Assembly: GCF_900109745.1 (NCBI RefSeq)
Contig: NZ_FOAV01000020.1
Coordinates: 1-64,000 of the forward strand
Source: Roseateles sp. YR242
GTDB taxonomy: Bacteria > Pseudomonadota > Gammaproteobacteria > Burkholderiales > Burkholderiaceae_C
Length of the DNA: 64,000 nt
Reading direction: 5' to 3'
Below the pieces are notes generated by a model that worked only from the letters and a program-made list of their open reading frames with translations, had not been told where the DNA came from and did no database searches. Each line of letters starts with the position of its first letter. Within the stretch, counting starts at the first letter, position 1. Shown here in pieces: positions 43,216 through 52,490 of the stretch. A program made the translations under genes and the position numbers.

Positions 43216-45195
43216 TCAGCCGCCAGGTGTCACGGTCGATGCGCTTTTCGCCGCCGGCTTCGCCGCCACCGCTGGCGCATCCGGCGCCACATCCAAGCCC
43301 GCATCCCGAATCAGCTCGTCGATCCTGGCTTCCGCCTTCCGTGCCTCCTGCAAGTCACGTTGGCTGGCTGCGCCGTCCTTCAGCTTCAGCTGTGCCAGGC
43401 CCCGGCCATAAAGTGCCCAGGGGTGCCCCGGCTTCAACTCCAGCGCGCCGTCAAACGCCTTGAGGGATCGCTGCGCATCGCCAAGCCGCAGGTAGGCCCA
43501 GCCCAGGCTGTCCCGATAGTTGGCCTCGGTCTTGTCCTTGGACACGGCCGCCTTGCAATCTTCCACCGCCTGCGGCAGCTCCATGTTGAAACGGGTCCGC
43601 GCCCAGCAACGGTTGTTGAGCGCCTCCGCGTATTGCATGTCGCTCTCGTGCGTGGGCATCCACTGCGCCCATTGCCGCAGGGCGTCCGGCAGACGCTTGA
43701 GGCGGACATAGATGTTCGCCATCGCCGCACGCTGCTGCGCCGACGGCGCGAGGTTGGCATCCAGTTCTGCCAGGTCGGCCAATGCGCCCGCTTCATCCTT
43801 GGCATTGAGGCGCAACCTGACACGCATCACACGGGCCTCGGCCTGCTTGGGGTCCAGCCTCAACGCCTCGTCAATGTCCGCCAGTGCGGCCTTGCCCTGA
43901 TGTTGAGCCACGAGTATGCGCGCACGATCGGTGAAGAAGCTCGCCACGCCGGGCGTCAGCTCGATGGCGCGGCTCAGATCCTCCTGCGCCCGCTTGTAAT
44001 CCCGCTTCGCGGCGAAGGCATTGCCGCGGCGCGCCAGGGCGTCTGCATCGTCCCCTGAAAGGTCTTCAGGCAGCGCCGCATAACGCTGGTCATAGTTGCC
44101 CGAAGCATTGGCACGTTGCTGCGCAAAGATCACCCCGCCATTCCACGTGACGTACAGCTTCTTCTGCGAACGCGCGACGTAGATGCGATGGGACAGGAAA
44201 TAGTCCAGACCCACCAGCATGCCGTCTTCAAAGTTGTCGGTGTCACTGATCCGCATGCGGTTGTTGCTGATCTTTTCTCCGCCGAGCTCAAAGCTGTCCA
44301 CCATGCCAACATAGCTGGGCACCAGGCCATCGCCCGCGCCGCCGACCCGGCCGATGGGTTTGAGGCTGGCCTTGTCGATGCCAGACGCCTTGGCGGTTCG
44401 CCAGGTCAGGTCGGTCTCAGGGGCGCCTGTATCCAACAGTGCAATGGTCTTGCGGCCATTGATGGCCACCTCCACACGGATGGCGGTGTCCCTGCTGCCG
44501 CGCGAGCGCTCCAGTGGCACCACCACCACCGGCGCGTCGCCGGCCCAGTAGGCCATGTTGGACTTTTCGCAGTCATTGCCGGGCGACACCAAACGGATGA
44601 CACCATGGGCCAGGTCGTATTCGGTATCGACCACCGACAGGATATTGCGGCCCAGGATGCCCATGATGCCGGCCCCCAGCTCATTGCCGCCGACGATGAA
44701 TTCCACCCGTTTCATCTCGGCGTCTCGCAGCCCCACGCGGTCCACACGCGTCAACTGCGCCTCGATGGCCCCCGTGTAGCCCTCCAGCCGAAAGCCAAAC
44801 GGCAGATTGCGCAGGGGCAATTTCAATTGCGCCGCCGTGGACTCCGGCAACATGCTGAAGAAGGCGCCACTGTCCACCAGCATGGGCACTTCGGTGCCGT
44901 TGAGCGTCAAGGTGGCGATCGGGCGCGAATTGACGATACGCACCGGAATCTCCATGGTCGACAACCCACAGCCCGCCCAGGCCGGGACGCTCAGTGCGCC
45001 AAACAGCACCGGCAACCATCTGGCCATCCATGAACGCCACGGGCTGCGGCTATGAATATGGCTGCGGCTATGGCTATGGCTATGGCTGCGGCTATGGCTA
45101 TGGCTGCGGCTATGGCTATGGCTGCGGTGATGGCCACTGGCACCTTGTGGTGCCACGCCCTCACCGTGTGTCGAAATCAGGGTAATCCCTCGCAT
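43216..45195 (-). CDS. Protein with two retropepsin-like domains, TPR repeats and a His/Ser/Arg-rich N-terminus
   Basis: ATG 45195 has GGAGG eight bases upstream (MRGITLISTH). The 659-residue product starts with a polar region whose residues 22-50 are a (SHSHSR)-type repeat rich in His. A hydrophobic segment with likely cleavage after AWA (near 74) follows. Then come two aspartic-protease motifs, LVDSGA (Asp 108) and LLDTGA (Asp 255), each typical of single retropepsin-like halves, and a C-terminal array of TPR-like helices (about 340-620). Two half-proteases could fold as one pseudodimeric site. If the true start is ATG 45027 the His-rich part would be untranslated. It is divergent from the next plus-strand gene. 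Confidence 0.75.
   Translation of the reverse strand: MRGITLISTHGEGVAPQGASGHHRSHSHSRSHSHSRSHSHSHSRSHIHSRSPWRSWMARWLPVLFGALSVPAWAGCGLSTMEIPVRIVNSRPIATLTLNGTEVPMLVDSGAFFSMLPESTAAQLKLPLRNLPFGFRLEGYTGAIEAQLTRVDRVGLRDAEMKRVEFIVGGNELGAGIMGILGRNILSVVDTEYDLAHGVIRLVSPGNDCEKSNMAYWAGDAPVVVVPLERSRGSRDTAIRVEVAINGRKTIALLDTGAPETDLTWRTAKASGIDKASLKPIGRVGGAGDGLVPSYVGMVDSFELGGEKISNNRMRISDTDNFEDGMLVGLDYFLSHRIYVARSQKKLYVTWNGGVIFAQQRANASGNYDQRYAALPEDLSGDDADALARRGNAFAAKRDYKRAQEDLSRAIELTPGVASFFTDRARILVAQHQGKAALADIDEALRLDPKQAEARVMRVRLRLNAKDEAGALADLAELDANLAPSAQQRAAMANIYVRLKRLPDALRQWAQWMPTHESDMQYAEALNNRCWARTRFNMELPQAVEDCKAAVSKDKTEANYRDSLGWAYLRLGDAQRSLKAFDGALELKPGHPWALYGRGLAQLKLKDGAASQRDLQEARKAEARIDELIRDAGLDVAPDAPAVAAKPAAKSASTVTPGG
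45061..45132. repeat. 18-bp tandem repeat coding for His/Ser/Arg
   Basis: Units of gctgcggctatggctatg recur at 45061-45078, 45085-45102 and 45103-45120, with a 6-bp partial unit between and a decaying copy after. The repeat is a multiple of 3, so gain or loss of units would change the length, not the frame, of the N-terminal His-rich region if that region is translated. Confidence 0.8.
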
Positions 45196-45528
45196 CACAG
45201 TGTCCTCCCTGGACATCTCACATGTTTGAACCGGGTACATCGGCTTGGCCAGGTCGCGGGCTTGTGTATGGTTTCCCAGGACTGGCGCGGCCGCACTCTA
45301 TCGCAACACCCATCAGCAAAACTCCTGTCATATCCCGAACGTTGCCGCCCTCGGACACTCTTTGCAATCCAGACAAAAGGGGGATGGTTGTTGCGTGTGA
45401 AACGGTGATGAAACGGCCACCTGCGACAGTTCGTATCCAGAGGGAGAGGCCGCTCGATGTTCAGGCGCCTGCGCCAGGCCGTTCACGGCGGCGGCGCGGC
45501 CTGCCGACCGGGCCATCAGGACAAGTCA
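45196..45528. promoter_or_regulatory. Divergent intergenic region, retropepsin-TPR gene versus small hypothetical gene
   Basis: The stretch holds the GGAGG site of the minus-strand gene and presumably promoters for both genes. An in-frame ATG at 45457 precedes the chosen start of the plus-strand gene. No terminator, operator or RNA structure could be recognised. Confidence 0.35.
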
Positions 45529-45945
45529 ATGCAGGTTCAGCTTCATCAGGTTAGACAAGTACAAGGCAGCATGGCCACGGTGACCTTCGAGTCCGCGCTC
45601 GGCTGGGGCACCGCCCAATGGGTAGGCACCCGGCCCGAAGAAGGCGCGTCGCGCCAGGTGGAAATGGCGGTCCCGGGCGTGCTCAACTGGGGCTACGAAG
45701 TAGCGGAAACCCATCAGGACGAGTCGATCTTTGAAGAACAAGGCCGGGTCTGCCTGGTCGGCCGGGTGCGCTGGAGCAGTGAAGACGGCATCACGGCCGT
45801 GCAGGTGGGCAGCGACCTGGTGCTGGTGGAGATCGCCAACTGCCCGGGGATCGTGCCTGCTCAATTGATCATCCGCGCCCCGCGCGTCCAACTCTTCGAC
45901 GTCATCCGCTGGGAGATGCCCCTGCCCTCTGAGCAGTGCGCCTGA
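45529..45945 (+). CDS. Hypothetical protein, 138 residues
   Basis: ATG 45529 (MQVQLHQVRQV) has AGGA eight bases upstream; an in-frame ATG at 45457 is an alternative. The product is predicted soluble, with beta-rich segments (MATVTFESALGWGTAQWV, VCLVGRVRWSSEDG, VQVGSDLVLVEIANCPG) and a closing FDVIRWEMPL. I do not recognise a family. It lies 58 bases before the serine acetyltransferase on the same strand, so the two may share a transcript. Confidence 0.6.
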   Translation: MQVQLHQVRQVQGSMATVTFESALGWGTAQWVGTRPEEGASRQVEMAVPGVLNWGYEVAETHQDESIFEEQGRVCLVGRVRWSSEDGITAVQVGSDLVLVEIANCPGIVPAQLIIRAPRVQLFDVIRWEMPLPSEQCA

Positions 45946-46003
45946 TTTTGATACCCTGGCATCCGGACATATCTCCGCCGACGGCGGCGGAAAGGATCTC
46001 AGC

Positions 46004-46933
46004 GTGAGCAATGCCCCCAAGCGGCCCGGCAGTGACTGGCCCCTCGATGAAGTGGTCTCCGGCCTGCGCGCCGCCCGCCAAGCGTGGCGTGACCATCACC
46101 GCCTGCACGAGCCGCGTGGGCGGGAGCTTCCCTCCACCGAGGTGCTGGACGACATCGTCCACGGCCTGCGCGGCGTGCTGTTCCCGCTGCGCCTCGGCCC
46201 CCCCACCTTGCGCCCCGAGGCGGAGGACTACTACATCGGCCATACGCTGGACACGCAGTTGCAGGCATTGCGCCACCAGGTGCATCTGGAGCTGACCTCG
46301 GCCACCAGCCTCGACGCGTCAGCGCCGGACTTGCTCGGCCGCGCCGATGCACTGACCGCCGATTTCGCCCGTGCGCTGCCAACCATCCGCCGGTTGCTGG
46401 ACGCCGATGTACTGGCCGCCTTCCAGGGTGACCCGGCCGCGCGCAGTGTCGACGAGGTGCTGCTGTGCTACCCCGGCATCACGGCCATGATCCATCACCG
46501 GATGGCCCACAAGCTGTACACGCTGGGCGTGCCGCTGCTGGCGCGCATCGTGGCCGAGCTGGCCCACAGCCGCACCGGTATCGACATCCACCCGGGCGCG
46601 CAGATCGGCCCGGGCCTGTTCATCGATCACGGCACCGGGGTGGTGATCGGCGAAACCGCCGTCATCGGCGAGCGGGTGCGCATCTACCAGGCCGTGACGC
46701 TGGGGGCGCGCAGCTTTCCCACCGACGAGCAAGGGCAGATCCGCAAGGGGGCGCCCCGCCACCCGGTGGTGGAAGATGACGTGGTCATCTACGCAGGCGC
46801 CACCATCCTGGGCCGCATCACCCTGGGGCGTGGTTCGGTGGTGGGGGGCAATGTCTGGCTGACGCGCAGCATTGAGCCGGGCTGTCATATCAGCCAGGCC
46901 AATTCTCAAAGCCAGGCCGCTGGGGAGGTCTGA
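46004..46933 (+). CDS. cysE: Serine O-acetyltransferase (EpsC/CysE type)
   Basis: GTG 46004 follows AAAGGA. The 309-residue protein has an N-terminal helical domain (to about 185) and a left-handed beta helix of hexapeptide repeats with the catalytic pieces. The visible ones are GIDIHPGAQIG, FIDHGTGVVIGETAVIG (His) and GAPRHPVVEDDVVIYAGA. The enzyme acetylates L-serine from acetyl-CoA, the first step of cysteine synthesis. It is longer than enterobacterial CysE (273) and lacks the usual C-terminal Ile that binds cysteine synthase; it ends SQAAGEV. Cysteine-synthase genes are not nearby. Confidence 0.85.
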   Translation: MSNAPKRPGSDWPLDEVVSGLRAARQAWRDHHRLHEPRGRELPSTEVLDDIVHGLRGVLFPLRLGPPTLRPEAEDYYIGHTLDTQLQALRHQVHLELTSATSLDASAPDLLGRADALTADFARALPTIRRLLDADVLAAFQGDPAARSVDEVLLCYPGITAMIHHRMAHKLYTLGVPLLARIVAELAHSRTGIDIHPGAQIGPGLFIDHGTGVVIGETAVIGERVRIYQAVTLGARSFPTDEQGQIRKGAPRHPVVEDDVVIYAGATILGRITLGRGSVVGGNVWLTRSIEPGCHISQANSQSQAAGEV

Positions 46934-46970
46934 GCGCCGAGACTTTTCTGCCGGCCCGTCGGCAACCATC

Positions 46971-46990
46971 CGGCTCGGCTCGGCTCGGCT
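46971..46990. repeat. CGGCT pentanucleotide tandem
   Basis: Four perfect CGGCT copies followed by a degenerate one lie in the 105-base gap between the convergent cysE and nitronate monooxygenase genes. A small stem (TGCCG...CGGCA) precedes it near 46950. Not coding; length polymorphism is possible. Confidence 0.6.
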
Positions 46991-47038
46991 CGGCGCGGCG
47001 GGGCCCAGCGCTGCTCGGCCCGACCCTGCGGCGGTGGC

Positions 47039-48247
47039 CTAAACCGCCACGGCGCCCGACGGCGCAGCCGGTGTCAGCACCCGCTCGAGTAGTTCCCGGA
47101 CAGATGCCAGTTGCGTGCCAAAGGGCAAGGCGCCCTTGCCACGGAAGAACAGGCCCTTGTCGACATCGCCACGCAGTGCAGCCGCCAGGCGCTGGTCGAT
47201 GCAGAACTGACCCCAGCCCTTCAACCCGTCCCTCAGGCCACATTGCGCCAGGCAGTCGAAGGCCATGGTGCAGTGCTTCTTGACCTGCGCCACGGATTGC
47301 AGGCGGCCCTCCGCGCCCAGGTATTTGCGCAGCCATGGTGTCAGCACGGCACGCGCCGGCAGCCCCGCCACGCTGGTGAATTCCACCAGCTCGTCATCGG
47401 AGGATTCCGCCAGCACGCGCTTGAACTCGGGGTGGGCGTCGCACTCATGCGTGGCGACGAAGGGTGTGCCCATCTGGACCGCGTCGGCGCCGAGGGACTG
47501 AAGACGCTGAATGTCCTCACAGGTCCGGACACCGCCGGCTGCAATCAGGGGGACACGCCCGTCCATGCCGGCATTGCGGATCCACTCGCGCACCGCCGGG
47601 ATGACCACGTTGAAATCGAAGCGCGGGTCCGTCACATCCGCCACACGGGCCGCGCCCAGGTGGCCACCGGCGTGGGCCGGGTGTTCGATGACGATGGCGT
47701 CCGGTACGCGATGGCGGCGCTCCCATTTGCGCCACAGCAGGGACACGCCACGCGCATCGGACAGGATGGGCACCAGGGCCGTCCTGGGATGGTCGCTGGC
47801 CAGGTCCGGCAGTTCCAGCGGCAGGCCGGCGCCCACCACCAATGCATCAATGCCGTGCTCCAGGGCGGTGCGGACGGAGGCTGCATAGTCGCTGACCGCC
47901 CGCATGATGTTCACGGCCAGCAGGCCGCTGTTTTTGCACAGGTCGCGCGCGCGCTGAATCTCTCGGGCCAGGGCCAGCTGGTTGGCGGCCACGATGGCCT
48001 GTTTGCGGTCCGGCACCGAGGCGCCGGTGCTCTGCGCCATCAGATCCGGATGGTGGCGGCGAAGGTCGACCGACGAGATGGTGCCCATGGCTCCTTGCGC
48101 GGCCACGCTGCCCGCCAGCCGATGCGCGGAGACGCCCACGCCCATGCCGCCTTGCACCACGGGAAGCAGCGTGCGCCCTGCCAATTGCAGGGGCCGCAAA
48201 CCGGCCAGCGTCAGACGGTCGAACAGGGGCGAAGGGCTGCTGGGCAT
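47039..48247 (-). CDS. Nitronate monooxygenase (2-nitropropane dioxygenase family)
   Basis: ATG 48247 (MPSSPSPLFDRL) is preferred because the TIM-barrel begins a few residues later; a GTG at 48337 would add 30 residues and neither has a strong ribosome-binding site. The 402-residue flavoprotein shows PVVQGGMGVGVSAHRLA, GTISSVDLR, VVGAGLPLELPD and the FMN-phosphate site GGVRTCEDIQRLQSLGADAVQMG. A Cys-containing MAFDCLAQCGLRDG follows near the C-terminus. Family members oxidise alkyl nitronates such as propionate 3-nitronate, or act as flavin enoyl reductases. It is monocistronic and convergent with cysE. Confidence 0.85.
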   Translation of the reverse strand: MPSSPSPLFDRLTLAGLRPLQLAGRTLLPVVQGGMGVGVSAHRLAGSVAAQGAMGTISSVDLRRHHPDLMAQSTGASVPDRKQAIVAANQLALAREIQRARDLCKNSGLLAVNIMRAVSDYAASVRTALEHGIDALVVGAGLPLELPDLASDHPRTALVPILSDARGVSLLWRKWERRHRVPDAIVIEHPAHAGGHLGAARVADVTDPRFDFNVVIPAVREWIRNAGMDGRVPLIAAGGVRTCEDIQRLQSLGADAVQMGTPFVATHECDAHPEFKRVLAESSDDELVEFTSVAGLPARAVLTPWLRKYLGAEGRLQSVAQVKKHCTMAFDCLAQCGLRDGLKGWGQFCIDQRLAAALRGDVDKGLFFRGKGALPFGTQLASVRELLERVLTPAAPSGAVAV

Positions 48248-48434
48248 GGTGGGGCAGAGAAGTGCGTAATCCGGCGATCGTGCCAGGGGCGACGATGGGT
48301 GACCTTGCACAAAATCAAAGCCGGGGGTGGAAGACACGCCAATGCGGCGCTTCCCACTCCCGACCTTCCGACCAACCGCTCAACCAGCCTTCAGATCAGC
48401 CCAACCTTGATCAAGTCAACTCATGCAAGTCAGC

Positions 48435-49881
<1,447 letters not shown>

Positions 49882-49892
49882 GGCGCGGAGTC

Positions 49893-49911
49893 TATACCCC
49901 CTGGGGGTATA
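49893..49911. promoter_or_regulatory. FrmR operator
   Basis: TATACCCCC-T-GGGGGTATA is a perfect 19-bp palindrome starting 12 bases upstream of the frmR start. AT-flanked G-tract inverted repeats of this type are the classic target of CsoR/FrmR-family regulators. It lies on the frmR side of the divergent gap with the next plus-strand gene, which starts 128 bases away and may or may not be included in the regulation. Confidence 0.85.
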
Positions 49912-50039
49912 TTCATTCACCACATCCCCTCCAATGGGGACACTATCCGCCCACCTGCTCGGCCAGCCCTGGGGCCGGCGCCTTGCGTGTGGCGGCGGCT
50001 GCTTCTAGGCTACGCAACATTCGCGACTCAGGAGCCCGC

Positions 50040-51434
50040 ATGGTGTCCACCACCACGTTTGATGCCATCGTCATCGGTGCCGGCCAGGCGGGGCCACCGC
50101 TGGCCGAACGCATGTCCCAGGCAGGCTGGCGGGTGGCGGTGATCGAGCGCGCCCGGGTCGGCGGCACCTGCGTGAACACGGGCTGCATTCCCACCAAGGC
50201 GATGGTGGCCAGCGCGCATGCGGCCTGGGTGGCGCAGCACGCCCAGCGCTGGGGTGTCAAGCTTGCTGGCGAGGTGGAAGTGGATCTGGCCGCGGTACTG
50301 GCGCGCAAGGACCGGATCTCCGGCAAATCCCGGCAGAGCGTGGAGCTGTGGCTGCAGGGCATGCGGCAGGTCGAGCTGATCAAGGGCCACGCAACGTTTG
50401 AAGACGCCCACACCGTTCGCGTGGGCGACCGCTTGCTGCGTGCCGAGAAGATCTTCATCAACGTGGGCGGGCGTCCGGCGCAACCGGGTGTGCAAGGGCT
50501 GCAGGACGTCCCGTGGCTGACCAATGCCAGCGTGATGCATCTGGACCGCCTGCCCCGGCATCTGGTGGTGGTGGGCGGCAGCTACATCGGGCTGGAATTC
50601 GCGCAGATGTTCAGGCGCTTCGGGTCGGAGGTGACGGTCGTTCAGCGCGGCGCGCAACTGGTCCCGCGCGAGGACGCCGATGTGGCCCAGGCCCTGCAGC
50701 GCATCCTGGAGGACGAAGGCATCCAGATCCGCACGGGGGCCGAGTGCGTGCGTCTCGCCCCGGCGCGCGATGAGATTGCGGTGGAAGTGAACTGCACCGA
50801 AGGTGAGCCGCATCTGCATGGCAGCCATGTCCTGATCGCCACCGGGCGGCAGCCCAACACCCAGGATCTTGGCTTGGAGCGGGCGGGGGTCGCCGTGGAT
50901 GAGCGGGGCTACATCCGCGTGAACGACCAGCTGCAGACCTATGTGCCGCACATCTGGGCGCTGGGGGATTGCAATGGGCGAGGCGCCTTCACCCACACGT
51001 CGTGGAACGATTTCGAGGTGGTGGCCGCCAATCTGTTTGATGGCGGGCAGCGCAGCGTCAAGAACCGGCTGGTGAGCTACGCGCTCTATACGGACCCCCC
51101 ACTCGCCCGCATCGGGCTGAGCGAGCAGGAGGTTCGCAAGCGCGGGCGCCCTGCCCTCATCGGCACGCGGCCGATGTCCCGCGTGGGCCGGGCGGTGGAG
51201 AAAGGCGAGGACGCCGGGTTCATCAAGTTGCTGGTGGACGCCGACACCCAAGCCATCGTCGGCGCCACCATCCTGGGCGTGGACGGGGACGAGGCCATCC
51301 ACTCACTGCTGGATGTGATGCAGGCCCAGCGGCCCTATACCGACATCACCACGGGAGGCGTGCGTATCCATCCGACGGTGAGCGAACTGCTGCCGACCGT
51401 GCTGCAGTCACTCAAGCCGCTGGCGGGGTCTTGA
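50040..51434 (+). CDS. FAD-dependent pyridine nucleotide-disulfide oxidoreductase (MerA/Lpd-like)
   Basis: ATG 50040 is used; the frame is open to 49983. The 464-residue flavoprotein has FAD motif VIGAGQAGPPLAE, the redox-active CVNTGC with IPTKAMV, NAD motif VVGGSYIGLEFAQ, FAD site WALGDCNGRGAF, and C-terminal IHPTVSELLPTVL. It lacks the extra HMA domain and the C-terminal cysteine pair of mercuric reductases and the His-Glu dyad context of lipoamide dehydrogenases, so it is a generic class I member. It is divergent from frmR across the FrmR operator region. Substrate unknown. Confidence 0.8.
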   Translation: MVSTTTFDAIVIGAGQAGPPLAERMSQAGWRVAVIERARVGGTCVNTGCIPTKAMVASAHAAWVAQHAQRWGVKLAGEVEVDLAAVLARKDRISGKSRQSVELWLQGMRQVELIKGHATFEDAHTVRVGDRLLRAEKIFINVGGRPAQPGVQGLQDVPWLTNASVMHLDRLPRHLVVVGGSYIGLEFAQMFRRFGSEVTVVQRGAQLVPREDADVAQALQRILEDEGIQIRTGAECVRLAPARDEIAVEVNCTEGEPHLHGSHVLIATGRQPNTQDLGLERAGVAVDERGYIRVNDQLQTYVPHIWALGDCNGRGAFTHTSWNDFEVVAANLFDGGQRSVKNRLVSYALYTDPPLARIGLSEQEVRKRGRPALIGTRPMSRVGRAVEKGEDAGFIKLLVDADTQAIVGATILGVDGDEAIHSLLDVMQAQRPYTDITTGGVRIHPTVSELLPTVLQSLKPLAGS

Positions 51435-51463
51435 AGATCGAGAGACCGCCGCAGCGGCAATGA

Positions 51464-52312
51464 TCAGACGACCATGGCCGTTGCAATGCTTCGCAGCCCC
51501 TCCAGCGCCGGTGCCACCACCGCCATATCTGCTCCATCCGCAAACACCGCATAAGCGGGATAGAGGAATTCCGGCGCGCCCTGAATCCGCCGCAACTTGC
51601 CGCTTTCCAGATACTTGCGCACCACCGCGAGCCGGAAGTAGCCGGAGCCGCCGGCCGTCAGCACATATTCGCGCCCCAACGGCCCCAGGCCGGCACTGAT
51701 GCCGGCATTCACCAGATGCGGAAACGCCAGCCCGTGCTGCTCCGCAAACTCCGGCCCCCAATCCACATAGACATAGTCCTTGGGGTCCAGCTCACCATCC
51801 GGATGGGTGGTCACCAGCACCAGCCGCTCTTCCAGCAGCAGCTCGATGCGCAGCCCCGGCCGCAACTGCGGGGCATAGACCACCGCCACATCCAGCGTGC
51901 CAGAGGCCACCCGCTCGATCAGGTCGCCCGAGATCCCGACCTCGGTCCGCAGGGCCAGATGGGGCGCAGACGTGCGCATCCACAGCAGCCAGTCCAGCAG
52001 CAGCGGATCCCACAGGCTGACCTCGCAACCAATCGTCACCACCGATTCACGCCCGGGCGGCAAGGCCACCTGCTGCCGCGCCCGCTCCCACACCTGCACC
52101 AGCATCGACGCGTGACGTGTGAACTGCTCGCCCGCTGGTGTGAGCGTGGCGCCGGACTTGTTGCGAACAAAAAGCGTGGCGTCCAGATGCTCCTCCAGTG
52201 AACGCACCCGCGCACTCACCGCCGTCTGTGTGACATGCAGGATCTCGGCGGCACGGACAAAGCTGCCGGTCGCGACGATCTCCAGAAAGGTTTTTGCGAG
52301 CGTGATGTCCAT
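51464..52312 (-). CDS. LysR-type transcriptional regulator
   Basis: ATG 52312 (MDITLAKTFLEIVATGSF) begins the standard winged helix, with AEILHVTQTAVSARVRSLEEHL as recognition part. The C-terminal ligand-binding domain (residues 90-280) has the two-lobe pattern including ALRTEVGISGDLIERVASGTLDVAVVYAP. 282 residues, normal length. It is divergent from the binding protein gene, with the TTGATATCAA palindrome between them. It is likely to control the SBP gene, itself or both (inference). Confidence 0.85.
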   Translation of the reverse strand: MDITLAKTFLEIVATGSFVRAAEILHVTQTAVSARVRSLEEHLDATLFVRNKSGATLTPAGEQFTRHASMLVQVWERARQQVALPPGRESVVTIGCEVSLWDPLLLDWLLWMRTSAPHLALRTEVGISGDLIERVASGTLDVAVVYAPQLRPGLRIELLLEERLVLVTTHPDGELDPKDYVYVDWGPEFAEQHGLAFPHLVNAGISAGLGPLGREYVLTAGGSGYFRLAVVRKYLESGKLRRIQGAPEFLYPAYAVFADGADMAVVAPALEGLRSIATAMVV

Positions 52313-52377
52313 GGCGGGGGCGCAACCGAGCGGTTGCAGATCAGCGCGAAACGGTTCGACCCGAATCGACTCGAAAT

Positions 52378-52387
52378 TTGATATCAA
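52378..52387. promoter_or_regulatory. Palindrome in the divergent LysR/SBP gap
   Basis: TTGATATCAA is a perfect 10-bp palindrome lying 65 bases upstream of the LysR start and 103 bases upstream of the SBP start, within AT-richer sequence. It resembles the core of LTTR T-N11-A boxes only loosely; a binding site is plausible but unproven. Confidence 0.35.
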
Positions 52388-52490
52388 GCATTTTGCACTC
52401 AAGCAGCAATAAGAATCGCTTTACCAATATGAACAAGTCGGAGACGATCGCGAACCAAGCGATTACCCCAATTGCTCACGGAGGCGATTT

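Noticed and set aside
45061-45132. Tandem 18-bp repeats resembling a CRISPR array
   Set aside because: Units are contiguous with no spacers and lie in a coding frame; there are no cas genes.
46934-47038. Intrinsic terminator after cysE
   Set aside because: The small TGCCG/CGGCA stem has no following T-run on either strand.
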